A stretch of 64,000 nucleotides of DNA from Dialister sp900541485 (GCA_965119665.1 OZ221974.1:682001-746000); one strand, 5' to 3'; positions 1 through 8,282 are shown, counted from the stretch's first letter. The notes: a model not told the origin generated them from the letters alone. Program-made: numbers and translations.

Positions 1-713
1 ACGGCGTCCCCGTCACGGCCGCAGGTGTGAGTATAAAAAATGGGAAAGTCCGGGCCATCCATGCGGATACCGCTGCTTCACCGGACGAAATGAAACGTAT
101 CCTTACCGATCTCTACGGCATTCCCGAAAAAAAGAACGCCGCTTATTTTTGGGCCGACACGGTGACAACCGTTTGCATGACCGGAGAAAATCACACCGCC
201 TCTGTCATCATCGCTGATACAGCCTCTCTTTCCGATATCAGTGATGCGGAAAATGCTTCGGAAGAAGAGGAACGGCGCAGCTTCAAGGGACTGCTTTGGA
301 AAAAATACGGTGATCCTGTAGGACGGGTATCAAGAAAAACCTATATAAAGAGGGCCTCTCTTGTGGGAATTCCCGTGATTGCCATGTTTGCTTTCACATG
401 GATACGGCCGGAACTTTTTATCGGCGACGCCAATTTCTTTATCATCGCATTCATGGTTCTGGGTACGCTCGGATTCGTTTCTCTTATCAGCCTTGCCATC
501 CGCCGTTTGTCGGATATCGGCCTCTCCCACCTGTACTACTGGGGATTCTTCGGACTTCTCTTTATCGGAAACCAGGCAGGCGGAAAAATTTCGGGTGATG
601 AGCTTTTGGCCGCCCGTATCACGGGACTCGTATTCTTTGCGGTTGTGTTTCTTCTTTCTTTTATCCCCGGCGAAAACAAAAAGAATAAATACGGTCCCGT
701 ACCTAAAGACTAA
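1..713 (+). CDS. DUF805-family membrane protein, 5' end outside window
   Basis: The reading frame is open from base 3 with no stop, so the gene very likely begins before the window; the GTG at 27 has no clear Shine-Dalgarno. The first ~95 residues are soluble and unrecognised. The second half has the DUF805 layout: a basic entry segment (GRVSRKTYIKR), four hydrophobic segments, the RRLSDIGLS motif in the middle loop, and a C-terminus ending KKNKYGPVPKD, matching the family's NxYGPxP ending. DUF805 proteins are small inner-membrane proteins of unknown function, often with an added N-terminal domain as here. A strong hairpin follows the stop. The family call is good; the function is unknown. 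Confidence 0.75.
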   Translation, partial: GVPVTAAGVSIKNGKVRAIHADTAASPDEMKRILTDLYGIPEKKNAAYFWADTVTTVCMTGENHTASVIIADTASLSDISDAENASEEEERRSFKGLLWKKYGDPVGRVSRKTYIKRASLVGIPVIAMFAFTWIRPELFIGDANFFIIAFMVLGTLGFVSLISLAIRRLSDIGLSHLYYWGFFGLLFIGNQAGGKISGDELLAARITGLVFFAVVFLLSFIPGENKKNKYGPVPKD

Positions 714-725
714 AGAGCGTAAAAT

Positions 726-775
726 AAAAAACTTTTGACTGTCCTTCTTCAACCGGAGCAGTCAAAAGTTTTTTT
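726..775. terminator. bidirectional terminator between convergent genes
   Basis: A perfect inverted repeat, AACTTTTGACTG / CAGTCAAAAGTT, has an A-run on the left and a T-run on the right. It can therefore end both the DUF805 gene (+) and the exonuclease gene (-). Confidence 0.85.
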
Positions 776-800
776 ATTTCTCTCCTTGTAAAGAGAGTTT

Positions 801-1400
801 TTATTTTGTCCGCGCTTTTTTGTCTTTTACCAGCGATTCAAAAACGAATTTTTCCGCCTCACAGTCGGCAAGAGCACGGTGAAACGTTGTGCACGGCAAC
901 GGATAATACCCACAAAGCGCCTGTACCGAATATTTCCCTTCCACGTCTTCCCCGGAAATCACCTCACGGGCCAAAGTATGCGTATCTATATATTCATTGG
1001 CAAGCAAAGGCTTTCCCAAGGCGAGCAGGTTTCTTGCCAGCACAATCAGGTCGGAATCAAGACCGTGCCCCATGAGGATATCTTTCCCCAGAAATCCGAT
1101 AAATGAGGGCAGCACTTCTTCGACAGGCGGTGCATTCTTCACAAGAGCCGGCGTGATACCCGTCATCTCCACCACCCGCCTTTCCATAGCGCCCCGCGGT
1201 TTCACAAGCGTGTGATAACGCTCCGTCACTTTTCCTTTTTTCACTCTCATCGCCGCAAGCTCCGTAATATCCGAGTGAATTCCTGTCGTTTCTATATCGA
1301 GTATGGTGTATTCTTTTTGAGAAACGGACAATATCCGTTTCCAATCACGGATTTCATGACTGCGGATATCGGCAAACAATGTATTTTGGCTTTTTTTCAT
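801..1400 (-). CDS. DnaQ-like 3'-5' exonuclease (DEDDh)
   Basis: A 199-aa protein of the DnaQ/PolC-epsilon exonuclease fold. Exo I is DIETTG (Asp35, Glu37). Exo II is GHGLDSD (Asp117). Exo III is HRALADCE (His174, Asp179), which makes it a DEDDh-type, two-metal 3'-5' nuclease. There is no polymerase, helicase or GIY-YIG domain, so it is a stand-alone exonuclease rather than part of PolC or DinG. Such proteins trim DNA or RNA 3' ends in repair or turnover; the substrate cannot be told from sequence. It stands alone, convergent with the DUF805 gene and downstream of ompM behind a terminator. The catalytic residues all look intact. Confidence 0.85.
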   Translation of the reverse strand: MKKSQNTLFADIRSHEIRDWKRILSVSQKEYTILDIETTGIHSDITELAAMRVKKGKVTERYHTLVKPRGAMERRVVEMTGITPALVKNAPPVEEVLPSFIGFLGKDILMGHGLDSDLIVLARNLLALGKPLLANEYIDTHTLAREVISGEDVEGKYSVQALCGYYPLPCTTFHRALADCEAEKFVFESLVKDKKARTK

Positions 1401-1484
1401 TTCCCCCGTCCCTTCTTTTCTTTGTCTCTATGTATTGTATCATCTCCCCAAATCTGTACAAGCTATGAAAACAAGGAAACAAAA

Positions 1485-1513
1485 AAGAACCCCCGGAGGA
1501 GTCCTTTTTGTTT
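1485..1513 (-). terminator. terminator of the ompM-like gene
   Basis: On the minus strand AAAAAGGACTCC pairs with GGGGTTCTTTTT through a 4-nt loop and two G-U pairs, followed by a T-run, 16 nt after the porin stop. Confidence 0.75.
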
Positions 1514-1528
1514 CTCTTTCACAAGAGA

Positions 1529-2812
1529 TTAGAATGCATAGTTCAGTGCTACGGCTGCAAGATTATCGTATTTTGTATCGTCGCCCTTTGCATCTACATC
1601 AAATGCATATTCCCCGTGGAGAGTGACATTCTTTGCAAGAACGACATCAGCATTAATGAGCCAGAAGTCTACATCTTTATCCACAGCTCCCTTTGTCTGA
1701 ATAGAATTCAGCGGGAATACGGTATAGGTGCTGCTTCCGCCGATATAGCCGAAAGTTTTTGTCTTCACATACTGGCCGGCTACTCTGAAGGAACCCGGTT
1801 TATTCATGTCAGTCTGACCAAGTCCGAGACCTGCTGTCCAGAGATAAGGATGTGTCTTATCTTCCGTGTTCTTATAGTAATCACCGAAGATATCTGCTTT
1901 GTCACCGAGTCCTACGGTCATACCTGCACCCCAGTAGGTTGCTTGGTTCTTTTTAGCATGAGCTACATCAATGTATTCTGCGCTGAGGGCTACAGGTCCG
2001 AGATTTCCGGACAGACGGGCATACCATGCTTCCGGATTAGGGGCTTCAAACAAATCTTCTGTGCCATTCCAGCCTCTCATACGGCCATAGCCTGCTTCCA
2101 AGGTCACTTCTTCAGTCCCCATGGTTGCCTGTACACCGTCGAAGCTGTCATCATAGAGAATGCCGGTCTGGCCCAGAGTTACGTCAAAACGGCCAAGGGT
2201 CATACCGAAGTTGTCGCAGAACTGGTGATGTACGAAAATCTGGTCCATAGAAGTAGAACCATCATCTTTCTTAGCATCCTTGAAGTACATATTGGTTGCA
2301 AAACGGCCCTGTACATAGGTGCTGTCATTGACCTGTGCTTTAGCCTTGATTCTCATACGGCCATTCCAGTTATCTTTGGTTTTGCCGGTAAGTTTTTCGA
2401 CATCGTTTTCTTTAACCGTAGCATAGCTCTGATTCCAACGCATACGAGCATCGCCGGACCAGGAAAGGTTGCCGACTTTCTTTTCTACATTGGATACGCG
2501 GACACCGAGTTTAGCCAGTTCGTCAGCATATTCGCCTGCCAGTTTTTCCAGAGTTGCTCTCTGTTCTGCATTCAGCTGGTCTTCACGTGCCATCATGCGG
2601 GCAACAATCTGTGCCAGTTCATAACGGGTGATGTTTCTTTCTCCTCTGAATGTGCCGTCCGGGTAGCCGATAACTACGCCCTGATCAGAAAGATCAGCTA
2701 CTGCCTGGTAAGCCCAGTCATTGGTGGATACATCAGAGAACGGATTTGCAGCGTATGCGGATACGCCTGCTGTGAGTGCTGCTACTGCAGCCATTGCGAG
2801 AATTTTTTTCAT
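1529..2812 (-). CDS. ompM: SLH-domain outer-membrane porin, OmpM type
   Basis: A 427-aa outer-membrane protein typical of Negativicutes. A signal peptide (residues 1-21, cut after AYA) precedes one S-layer-homology domain at about 24-75, with the motifs FSDVSTNDWAY, GYPDGTFRGERNITR and ELAQIV. Then comes a short heptad-like coiled coil (~77-114) and a ~310-residue beta-barrel rich in alternating aromatic strands, ending in the Phe-terminal strand VALNYAF expected for BamA recognition. In this class the SLH domain binds modified peptidoglycan and the barrel forms the outer-membrane pore, so the protein tethers the outer membrane. The Shine-Dalgarno AAGGAGAGAAGAAT-ATG fixes the start. The gene has its own promoter and a ~127-nt leader. 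Confidence 0.93.
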   Translation of the reverse strand: MKKILAMAAVAALTAGVSAYAANPFSDVSTNDWAYQAVADLSDQGVVIGYPDGTFRGERNITRYELAQIVARMMAREDQLNAEQRATLEKLAGEYADELAKLGVRVSNVEKKVGNLSWSGDARMRWNQSYATVKENDVEKLTGKTKDNWNGRMRIKAKAQVNDSTYVQGRFATNMYFKDAKKDDGSTSMDQIFVHHQFCDNFGMTLGRFDVTLGQTGILYDDSFDGVQATMGTEEVTLEAGYGRMRGWNGTEDLFEAPNPEAWYARLSGNLGPVALSAEYIDVAHAKKNQATYWGAGMTVGLGDKADIFGDYYKNTEDKTHPYLWTAGLGLGQTDMNKPGSFRVAGQYVKTKTFGYIGGSSTYTVFPLNSIQTKGAVDKDVDFWLINADVVLAKNVTLHGEYAFDVDAKGDDTKYDNLAAVALNYAF

Positions 2813-2945
2813 ATTCTTCTCTCCTTATAAAAGATATTTCACCATATAGAGAGGGAGCAGAAATATGACTGAGTGACCGTGTTTCCTCTGTCTTTTCAGG
2901 CTCTCCCCGGATATCTTTCCGGTGATGTAAAAGATATCTTAGAGT

Positions 2946-2974
2946 ATTTTAGCACGTTTTTTAATTTTTTTCAA
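2946..2974 (-). promoter_or_regulatory. sigma-70 promoter of the ompM-like gene
   Basis: On the minus strand TTGAAA (2969-2974) and TAAAAT (2946-2951) are 17 nt apart, predicting a start near 2939 and a ~127-nt leader. The leader holds a small CCGGA-AAGATA-TCCGG hairpin. The region 2813-3182 otherwise contains only this promoter and the leader/promoter of the divergent gene. Confidence 0.65.
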
Positions 2975-3153
2975 ACTATATTAACAAAATAAACTAATTT
3001 TTTAAAATCTTCTTTGAATTCTTACATTTTCTTGACCGTTTTCCTACCTGTCAAAAAAGAGCCTTCTGTTTTAATATAAATTTATGATATACCTTAATAT
3101 TTTCAAGAAAAAATATTTTCGCCATTTATATTTTCATTTTTTCCATAAACTTC

Positions 3154-3159
3154 TATAAT
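3154..3159 (+). promoter_or_regulatory. -10 box of the LUD-domain gene
   Basis: TATAAT lies 17 nt upstream of the AAAGGAG site of the LUD gene and has only a weak -35 (TTTTCA). It predicts a very short leader. Confidence 0.45.
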
Positions 3160-3182
3160 CAGGAAAAAGAAAGGAGTCTGTG

Positions 3183-3824
3183 ATGGATCTGGAAAAAGTC
3201 AGCCGTGCGTTTAAAAGAAACCGGTTTGCCTGTTCTGTTTTCTCCTGCAAAGAGGATGCCGCCTCTTATCTGGTGCGTTCCATTTCGGGAAAAACAGTCG
3301 GTATGGGCGACTCGGTCACACTTGCCGCCATGGGATTATATGAAAAATTACAAAAAAATAATGATGTTCATGACGTGGCCCACTTGGAGGGCATCGATGA
3401 GTCCGACTTTTCTTCCCCGGCAAGGAATAAAAAATTTTTGGAAACCGCCCGGAAATGTCTGACCGCCGATATATTTCTCACATCGGTCAATGCCGCTTCC
3501 GAAACGGGCATGCTGGTCAATATCGACGGTACGGGAAACCGTATTGCCGGTTCTCTTTTCGGCCACGAAAAAGTATATTTTGTGTTCGGTGTCAACAAAA
3601 TAGTACCCTCACTGGAGGAAGCCGTTGCACGGGCCAGAAATGTAGCCGCTCCCAAAAATGTAGAACGTCACCGTTACAAATGCGGTTGCAGCGCCCACGG
3701 CGGAGACCGTTGTTATGATTGCGGTGCACCTGACCGTATCTGCAATGCCCTTACCGTGTATTATAAAAAAATGAGAAATACAGAGATGGAAGTTGTCATC
3801 ATTAATGAAAATCTGGGCTATTGA
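3183..3824 (+). CDS. LUD-domain protein (lactate-utilisation family)
   Basis: A 213-aa protein of the LUD (LutC/YkgG, formerly DUF162) family. Recognisable parts are the MGDSVTLAAMG segment near residue 45, the central substrate-loop region NIDGTGNRIAGSLFG, and YFVFGVNKIVPSLEEAVARARNVAAPKN. The C-terminal stretch carries five cysteines (CGC, CYDCG, RIC), seen in the stand-alone form of this family, and could bind metal. Family members work with LutA/LutB in L-lactate oxidation, but no lutA or lutB is nearby, so the role here is open. The ATG at 3183 is preferred over the GTG at 3180 because it gives 6-nt spacing from AAAGGAG. It is divergent from ompM and monocistronic. Confidence 0.85.
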   Translation: MDLEKVSRAFKRNRFACSVFSCKEDAASYLVRSISGKTVGMGDSVTLAAMGLYEKLQKNNDVHDVAHLEGIDESDFSSPARNKKFLETARKCLTADIFLTSVNAASETGMLVNIDGTGNRIAGSLFGHEKVYFVFGVNKIVPSLEEAVARARNVAAPKNVERHRYKCGCSAHGGDRCYDCGAPDRICNALTVYYKKMRNTEMEVVIINENLGY

Positions 3825-3830
3825 AGCCAC

Positions 3831-3862
3831 GAAAAAAGGAGCATTTCTGCTCCCTTTTTTAT
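3831..3862. terminator. bidirectional terminator
   Basis: The GGAGCA / TGCTCC stem has an A-run before it and a T-run after it. It serves the LUD gene (+) and sits directly after the stop of the TRIC-like gene (-). Confidence 0.8.
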
Positions 3863-4542
3863 TCCTTTGTTTCACAAGACCGGTCATTTCCTTTTTCTTT
3901 TTTCTTACTGTATACTCCCGGGCGGTACAGATTCCATCCGAAGAACATGGCACATCCTCTCAAAAAGATGACTGCAAAAAATCCCGACCAGGAAGCCGTT
4001 TCTACACCTGCCAACGGATAGAGAACGCAAATGACCACGCCTCCTACGATAGCCGCCACGGCGTAAATATCGGCGTATAAGACGACAGGTACGCGCTGTG
4101 CCAGCAAATCCCTCAATATACCGCCGCCGACCGCCGTAATCAGGGCAAGCATGACAGGCAATATATATTTGTAACCGGGGTAGCTCTCAATCGCCGTCAG
4201 AGCGCCTGTGACCGCAAATGCGGCAAGCCCGAGGGAGTCGGAAATACTGTAAATAAAACGCATAATCTTTTTCCCCGACACGAGCCGGAAATACTTTCTT
4301 CCCCCTACGCTGACAATCGTTGCCGTAATAAGGGAAAGTACGATGCCCATAGGGGATCGGAGTGAAAACGGCGGAACTATACCGGCCAGGACATCTCTTA
4401 TAATCCCTCCGCCCACTGCTGTCGCAACGGACAATACGGCAATTCCGAAAATATCCATTTTCTTTGCCAGTCCCACGGTAGCACCGGACACGGCAAAGGC
4501 TATCGTGCCGAGAATATCAAAAATGACCCACGTAAGTGACAT
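3859..4542 (-). CDS. TRIC/UPF0126-family membrane protein
   Basis: A 227-aa, seven-helix membrane protein made of two similar halves. The diagnostic repeated motif is present twice: AVGGGIIRDVLAGIVP in the first half and AVGGGILRDLLAQRVP in the second. This is the UPF0126 family (YicG/YadS), the prokaryotic relative of trimeric intracellular cation channels; some members are reported as glycine transporters. The short C-terminal tail is charged and cytoplasmic. It begins 22 nt after the site-2 protease gene, so the two form an operon, but there is no obvious functional link. The substrate cannot be assigned from sequence. Confidence 0.85.
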   Translation of the reverse strand: MSLTWVIFDILGTIAFAVSGATVGLAKKMDIFGIAVLSVATAVGGGIIRDVLAGIVPPFSLRSPMGIVLSLITATIVSVGGRKYFRLVSGKKIMRFIYSISDSLGLAAFAVTGALTAIESYPGYKYILPVMLALITAVGGGILRDLLAQRVPVVLYADIYAVAAIVGGVVICVLYPLAGVETASWSGFFAVIFLRGCAMFFGWNLYRPGVYSKKKEKGNDRSCETKE

Positions 4543-4564
4543 GATTCACCTGTACTTTCAATAT

Positions 4565-5209
4565 TTAAAAAAATCCCAAAACCGTATCAATGATTTTCAT
4601 GACCGTCCCTGTATATATGACGGACAGCGGACCTAGGATTTTCCCGACCGCACCGCTGAAAACAAGAACCATGAGCAGGATAAAACTGTAGCGGTAGCTG
4701 ATATTATGATAATGCCATGCCCATTTCCCGGGAAGAAGCATTTCTGCAATTTTTGAGCCGTCCAAAGGCGGCACGGGAATCAGATTAAAGAAAGCAAACC
4801 ATACATTATAAAGCATCATCCAATACAGGAAATAATAGCCCGGCTGCCCGGGGAATAAAAATCCCGTCCGTATCATGACAAGCATGATGCATTCTGCTAA
4901 AAAGCAAATCAATAAATTCATGCCCGGTCCCGCAAAAGAGACTTTGATGACACCGCTTTTAAAATTTTTATAATAACCCGGATCAATCTGTACCGGCTTT
5001 GCCCAACCGAATCCGCAAATTGCAAGCATAATAAGCCCTAAAGGGTCGATATGCTTCAATGGGTTGGCTGTCAGACGTCCCTGTGCTTTCGGCGTAGGGT
5101 CGCCGAGACTGTCAGAAACATAAGCATGCGCATATTCATGCAACGCCATAGCAATCAAAAGAGCGGGAACACGGTAAATTAAAGTGCTTTCATCTAAAAA
5201 ATTAAACAT
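4565..5209 (-). CDS. site-2 protease family protein (peptidase M50)
   Basis: A 214-aa intramembrane zinc metalloprotease of the small M50B/Rip-like group without a PDZ domain. HEYAH at residues 24-28 supplies His24, Glu25 and His28. The second conserved site, NLIPVPPLDG, supplies the third ligand Asp150. About five to six transmembrane segments are visible. The motif order (HExxH in the first helix, NxxPxxPLDG late) and the length match the widespread short family. Substrates are unknown; relatives cleave membrane-bound anti-sigma factors or signal-peptide remnants. It is first gene of a pair with the TRIC-like gene. Confidence 0.88.
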   Translation of the reverse strand: MFNFLDESTLIYRVPALLIAMALHEYAHAYVSDSLGDPTPKAQGRLTANPLKHIDPLGLIMLAICGFGWAKPVQIDPGYYKNFKSGVIKVSFAGPGMNLLICFLAECIMLVMIRTGFLFPGQPGYYFLYWMMLYNVWFAFFNLIPVPPLDGSKIAEMLLPGKWAWHYHNISYRYSFILLMVLVFSGAVGKILGPLSVIYTGTVMKIIDTVLGFF

Positions 5210-5350
5210 CCTGTCTGATCATTCCTTTACAGGCAGAATTTTCGGTACCGCCTGATTATTTCTTATACAATCTTGTCACATCTGTGACTATAGATGAATA
5301 TATTATATATATGTTGTTTTTTTAGTGCAACAAAATCTGTTTTCCCTTCA

Positions 5351-5391
5351 TTTTATGCTCTGCTGCCCAAAAAGAGCAGCAGAGCATAAAA
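5351..5391. repeat. 16-bp perfect inverted repeat
   Basis: TTTTATGCTCTGCTGC (5351-5366) is repeated exactly inverted at 5376-5391 around a 9-nt loop. It lies just beyond the HicB-like gene's terminator and upstream of the M50 gene. It lacks a T-run on the strand that would need one, so it is not an ordinary terminator. Confidence 0.7.
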
Positions 5392-5415
5392 AAAGACCCT
5401 TTCGGATCTTTTTAT
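5390..5415 (-). terminator. terminator of the HicB-like gene
   Basis: On the minus strand AAAAAGATCC-GAAA-GGGTCTTTTT forms a GNRA-capped stem with a T-run directly after the stop codon. Confidence 0.8.
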
Positions 5416-5789
5416 CTTGTACCGAAGACACGGCGGAGAATCGATTTTCTTTCCTGTCTTGCCCGGGAGGCCCACTTTTCCGTTTCTTCTGCCGCTACCT
5501 GTACTTTGTAGTCTCTGTACGCCCTGTATTCTTCCATATCCAGAAGTATCATGTACACCTGGTTGTATCTGAACCGGCGCCGGATTTTAAGTTCTTCTGA
5601 CGGCGGAGGCGGCGGAATTTTCTTTTCTTCCAGTTCCCAAAGAGAAGTCCCTAAAGCTTCCCTGGCTTTCCGCAGTGTTTCTTCCACGGTTTCTGCCGTA
5701 GCACCGCAACCGGCCAAATCAGGAAACGTCATATGAAACAAGTTTGTTTCTTTGTCATCCGTAAAGACGGCAGGATAGAAATATTTCAT
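5412..5789 (-). CDS. orphan HicB-like antitoxin-domain protein
   Basis: A 125-aa protein. Its N-terminal half has the HicB partial RNase-H fold pattern: KYFYPAVF, then FHMTFPDLAGCGATAETVEETLRKAREALG. This is followed by a proline run (IPPPPPSEE) typical of the domain end. The C-terminal ~55 residues are basic and charged and do not read as an obvious helix-turn-helix or ribbon-helix-helix. The ATG at 5789 is preferred (AAGAGG, 6-nt spacing) over an ATG nine codons earlier. No HicA-like gene (small, double-stranded-RNA-binding, Gly-His) lies on either side, so it is either an orphan or has a non-toxin role. It has its own promoter and terminator. Confidence 0.7.
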   Translation of the reverse strand: MKYFYPAVFTDDKETNLFHMTFPDLAGCGATAETVEETLRKAREALGTSLWELEEKKIPPPPPSEELKIRRRFRYNQVYMILLDMEEYRAYRDYKVQVAAEETEKWASRARQERKSILRRVFGTR

Positions 5790-5841
5790 AGAATGCCTCT
5801 TTTCATCCACCTTCACTACGCAGTCTGATTAGTTCATTTCT

Positions 5842-5871
5842 ATTGTAATACATTTTTGCCTCTGCTGCCAA
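5842..5871 (-). promoter_or_regulatory. promoter of the HicB-like gene
   Basis: On the minus strand TTGGCA (5866-5871) and TACAAT (5842-5847) are 18 nt apart, about 50 nt upstream of the chosen start. Confidence 0.5.
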
Positions 5872-6028
5872 TAGGCAATCTCTATATTTTTCAAAAAAAT
5901 TGCCTTTTTTAGCATGTTTTTTGATTTTTTTCTGAAAAAGTACAAAAATTTCCTCTTTTTGTATCTGTTTTCCTCTTTTTATCTTTCGTTTTATGTGCAC
6001 ATTTTATTTCCTTACAAAACGGACAAGC

Positions 6029-6062
6029 AAAAACCGCCCCTTTCGGAGCGGCTGTTTTTTAT
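6029..6062 (-). terminator. gyrB terminator
   Basis: On the minus strand CCGCTCC-GAAA-GGGGCGG followed by TTTTT, directly after the gyrB stop. Confidence 0.85.
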
Positions 6063-6068
6063 CTCTCG

Positions 6069-8018
6069 TTATAAATCGAGATTTTTTACTTTTTCTGCAT
6101 TTTCTTCTATGAATTTACGACGCGGTTCGACTTTGTCACCCATAAGAATGGTGAATAACCGGTCTGCCTCCACCGCATCGGTCAATTCGACACGGAGCAT
6201 GACACGCTGCTCAGGATTCATGGTGGTGTCCCAAAGCTGTTCGGGGTTCATTTCCCCGAGCCCTTTGTAACGCTGGATAGCACAGCCGTCACGGCCGATT
6301 TCATCTAAGAGTTTGTTTTGTTCCGCATCATCATATGTATAGTATTTCTGTCTTCCCTTGCGTACCTGGTAAAGCGGCGGCTGGGCAATATAGACATGTC
6401 CTTCCGTAATAAGCGGTTTCATATACCGGTAGAAGAAGGTAAGAAGAAGTGTACGGATATGAGCACCGTCCACGTCGGCATCTGTCATAATGATGATTTT
6501 GTAATAACGGAGCTTCGTGATATCAAAATCTTCTCCTACGCCTGTACCAAAAGCGGTAATCATGGTACGTATGGAGTCGGAGTTCAGCACTCTGTCGAGT
6601 CTTGCTTTTTCTACATTGAGAATTTTACCGCGGAGAGGAAGAATCGCCTGATATTTCCTGTCGCGGCCCGTCTTAGCGGATCCGCCTGCGGAGTCCCCTT
6701 CGACGATGTAAATTTCTGTAAGCTTCGGATCTTTTTCCGAGCAGTCCGCCAGTTTTCCCGGAAGGCTCGATACTTCCAATGCATTTTTGCGGCGTGTCAG
6801 TTCTCTCGCTTTTCGTGCGGCTTCTCTGGCACGGTTCGCCATAATGGATTTAGAAACGATTTCCTTGGCTTCCGAAGGATGTTCTTCCAGATAAGTTCTG
6901 AGCCCTTCAGACACGATACTGTCGACAACGCCCTTGACTTCCAGATTTCCCAGTTTTGTTTTTGTCTGTCCTTCAAATTGGGGGTTCGGTACTTTTACGG
7001 AAATAACGCAAGTCAATCCTTCTCTCACGTCATCGCCGGATAAATTGTCTTCATTCTGTTTGAGTAAATTATTGGAGCGGGCATAATCATTCACCGTTCT
7101 GGTCAGTGCATTTCTGAAACCTGTGAGATGCATGCCCCCTTCTACGGTATTGATGTCATTGACAAAGCTGTACATGGATTCACTGTAGCCCGTCTGGTAC
7201 TGCATGGCGATATCAACAATGACTTTGTCTTTTTCTCCCTCAAAGGCAATAATTTTCTCATTGACTACATCTTTTCCTTCATTCAGGAATTTGACAAATT
7301 CGGTAATCCCACCGGCATAGGAAAATACTTCCTGTCTTTTGGCACCGTCACGGACATCGGTCAGTGTAATGGTAAGCCCTTTGTTCAAAAACGCCAGCTC
7401 ACGCATGCGGACTTTCAGAACATCAAATTCAAAATCTACGCCTTCTTTAAATATTTCCGGATCGGGCTTAAATGTAACGGCTGTTCCCGTTTCCTGCGTT
7501 TCTCCGTAAGTGCGCATATGTTCAGTAACAATGCCCCGTTCCAGCTTCATTTCATGGAAATGGCCTTCTCTTTGGACGACGACCTTTGTCCATTCCGACA
7601 AAGCATTTACGACCGATATACCTACACCGTGTAGACCGCCGGAAATCGCATAGCCTTCTCCGCCGAATTTACCGCCTGCATGAAGCACAGTCAATACAAC
7701 TTCCATGGCCGGTTTTCCCGTTTCATGCATGCCTGTGGGGATACCGCGGCCGTTATCGACGACCGTACAGCTTCCGTCATCATTTAATGTAATTTCCACA
7801 TGGGTACAGAATCCCGCAAGCGCTTCATCGATACTGTTGTCCACGACTTCATAGACCAGATGATGAAGTCCCCGTGACGAGGTGGAACCGATATACATGC
7901 CGGGACGGAGACGGACGGCTTCGAGTCCTTCCAGTACCCGTATATCTTTTGCACCGTAAGTTTTACTGCCGTGCTCTTCTTCATGACCGGCTTGTATTTC
8001 ATGAATATTTTCGCTCAT
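6069..8018 (-). CDS. gyrB: DNA gyrase subunit B
   Basis: A 649-aa type IIA topoisomerase subunit; with GyrA it introduces negative supercoils using ATP. The GHKL ATPase domain shows DNSIDEALAG, DNGRGIP and GLHGVGISVVNALS. The transducer follows. The TOPRIM domain shows EGDSAGGSAKTGRDR and DADVDGAHIRTLLL, with the catalytic Glu and the metal-binding DxD. The C-terminus has the IQRYKGLGEMN motif. The quinolone region GRDRKYQAILPLRGKILNVEKA-type sequence looks wild-type. Length fits short (non-proteobacterial) GyrB. The start follows AAGGAG with 5-nt spacing. It is alone here: no recF, dnaN, dnaA or gyrA is adjacent, unlike the usual order. ParE is the alternative, but the motif wording fits GyrB better. 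Confidence 0.93.
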   Translation of the reverse strand: MSENIHEIQAGHEEEHGSKTYGAKDIRVLEGLEAVRLRPGMYIGSTSSRGLHHLVYEVVDNSIDEALAGFCTHVEITLNDDGSCTVVDNGRGIPTGMHETGKPAMEVVLTVLHAGGKFGGEGYAISGGLHGVGISVVNALSEWTKVVVQREGHFHEMKLERGIVTEHMRTYGETQETGTAVTFKPDPEIFKEGVDFEFDVLKVRMRELAFLNKGLTITLTDVRDGAKRQEVFSYAGGITEFVKFLNEGKDVVNEKIIAFEGEKDKVIVDIAMQYQTGYSESMYSFVNDINTVEGGMHLTGFRNALTRTVNDYARSNNLLKQNEDNLSGDDVREGLTCVISVKVPNPQFEGQTKTKLGNLEVKGVVDSIVSEGLRTYLEEHPSEAKEIVSKSIMANRAREAARKARELTRRKNALEVSSLPGKLADCSEKDPKLTEIYIVEGDSAGGSAKTGRDRKYQAILPLRGKILNVEKARLDRVLNSDSIRTMITAFGTGVGEDFDITKLRYYKIIIMTDADVDGAHIRTLLLTFFYRYMKPLITEGHVYIAQPPLYQVRKGRQKYYTYDDAEQNKLLDEIGRDGCAIQRYKGLGEMNPEQLWDTTMNPEQRVMLRVELTDAVEADRLFTILMGDKVEPRRKFIEENAEKVKNLDL

Positions 8019-8029
8019 ACAATCTCCTT

Positions 8030-8059
8030 AAAAAATGTGACAGTTCCCTTTGCTGTCAC
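8030..8059 (-). promoter_or_regulatory. terminator-like hairpin in the gyrB leader
   Basis: On the minus strand GTGACAG and CTGTCAC form a perfect 7-bp stem around a 9-nt loop, followed by A-TTTTTT that runs straight into the AAGGAG of gyrB. The structure has the form of an intrinsic terminator placed within the leader. Confidence 0.5.
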
Positions 8060-8098
8060 TGTCGCTTTATCTTTACTTATAACCATAATATATTAAAA

Positions 8099-8104
8099 AT
8101 TATA
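8099..8104 (-). promoter_or_regulatory. -10 box of gyrB
   Basis: TATAAT on the minus strand, with a poor -35 (TATCGA) 17 nt further up. It predicts a ~75-nt leader containing the hairpin at 8030-8059. Confidence 0.45.
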
Positions 8105-8282
8105 CCACAAAACAGCCGTTTTCGATAGTCTGGAAGAATCGGTAACGTCTGGTGTTTACCATATCAAACAATGATTGTGCGCAAAAAAGTCTCCCTCTGT
8201 TTCCCTTTCATTTTTTATCCGTAAATTCTGTTTTCCCATGTATGTTAGAATGAAATAAAAAGTATGTCACAGGAGAACCTGA

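Noticed and set aside
1508..2830. 440-codon open frame on the plus strand
   Set aside because: It lies wholly opposite the ompM-like gene, has no Shine-Dalgarno and encodes a low-complexity sequence; it is a codon-bias shadow.
5870..5914. AGGCAAT/ATTGCCT hairpin plus T-run on the plus strand
   Set aside because: The loop is long (19 nt), no plus-strand gene lies upstream to terminate, and it overlaps the -35 region of the HicB-like gene; probably chance in AT-rich DNA.
6318..7634. Two long plus-strand frames opposite gyrB
   Set aside because: Antisense shadows of gyrB without Shine-Dalgarno sites.
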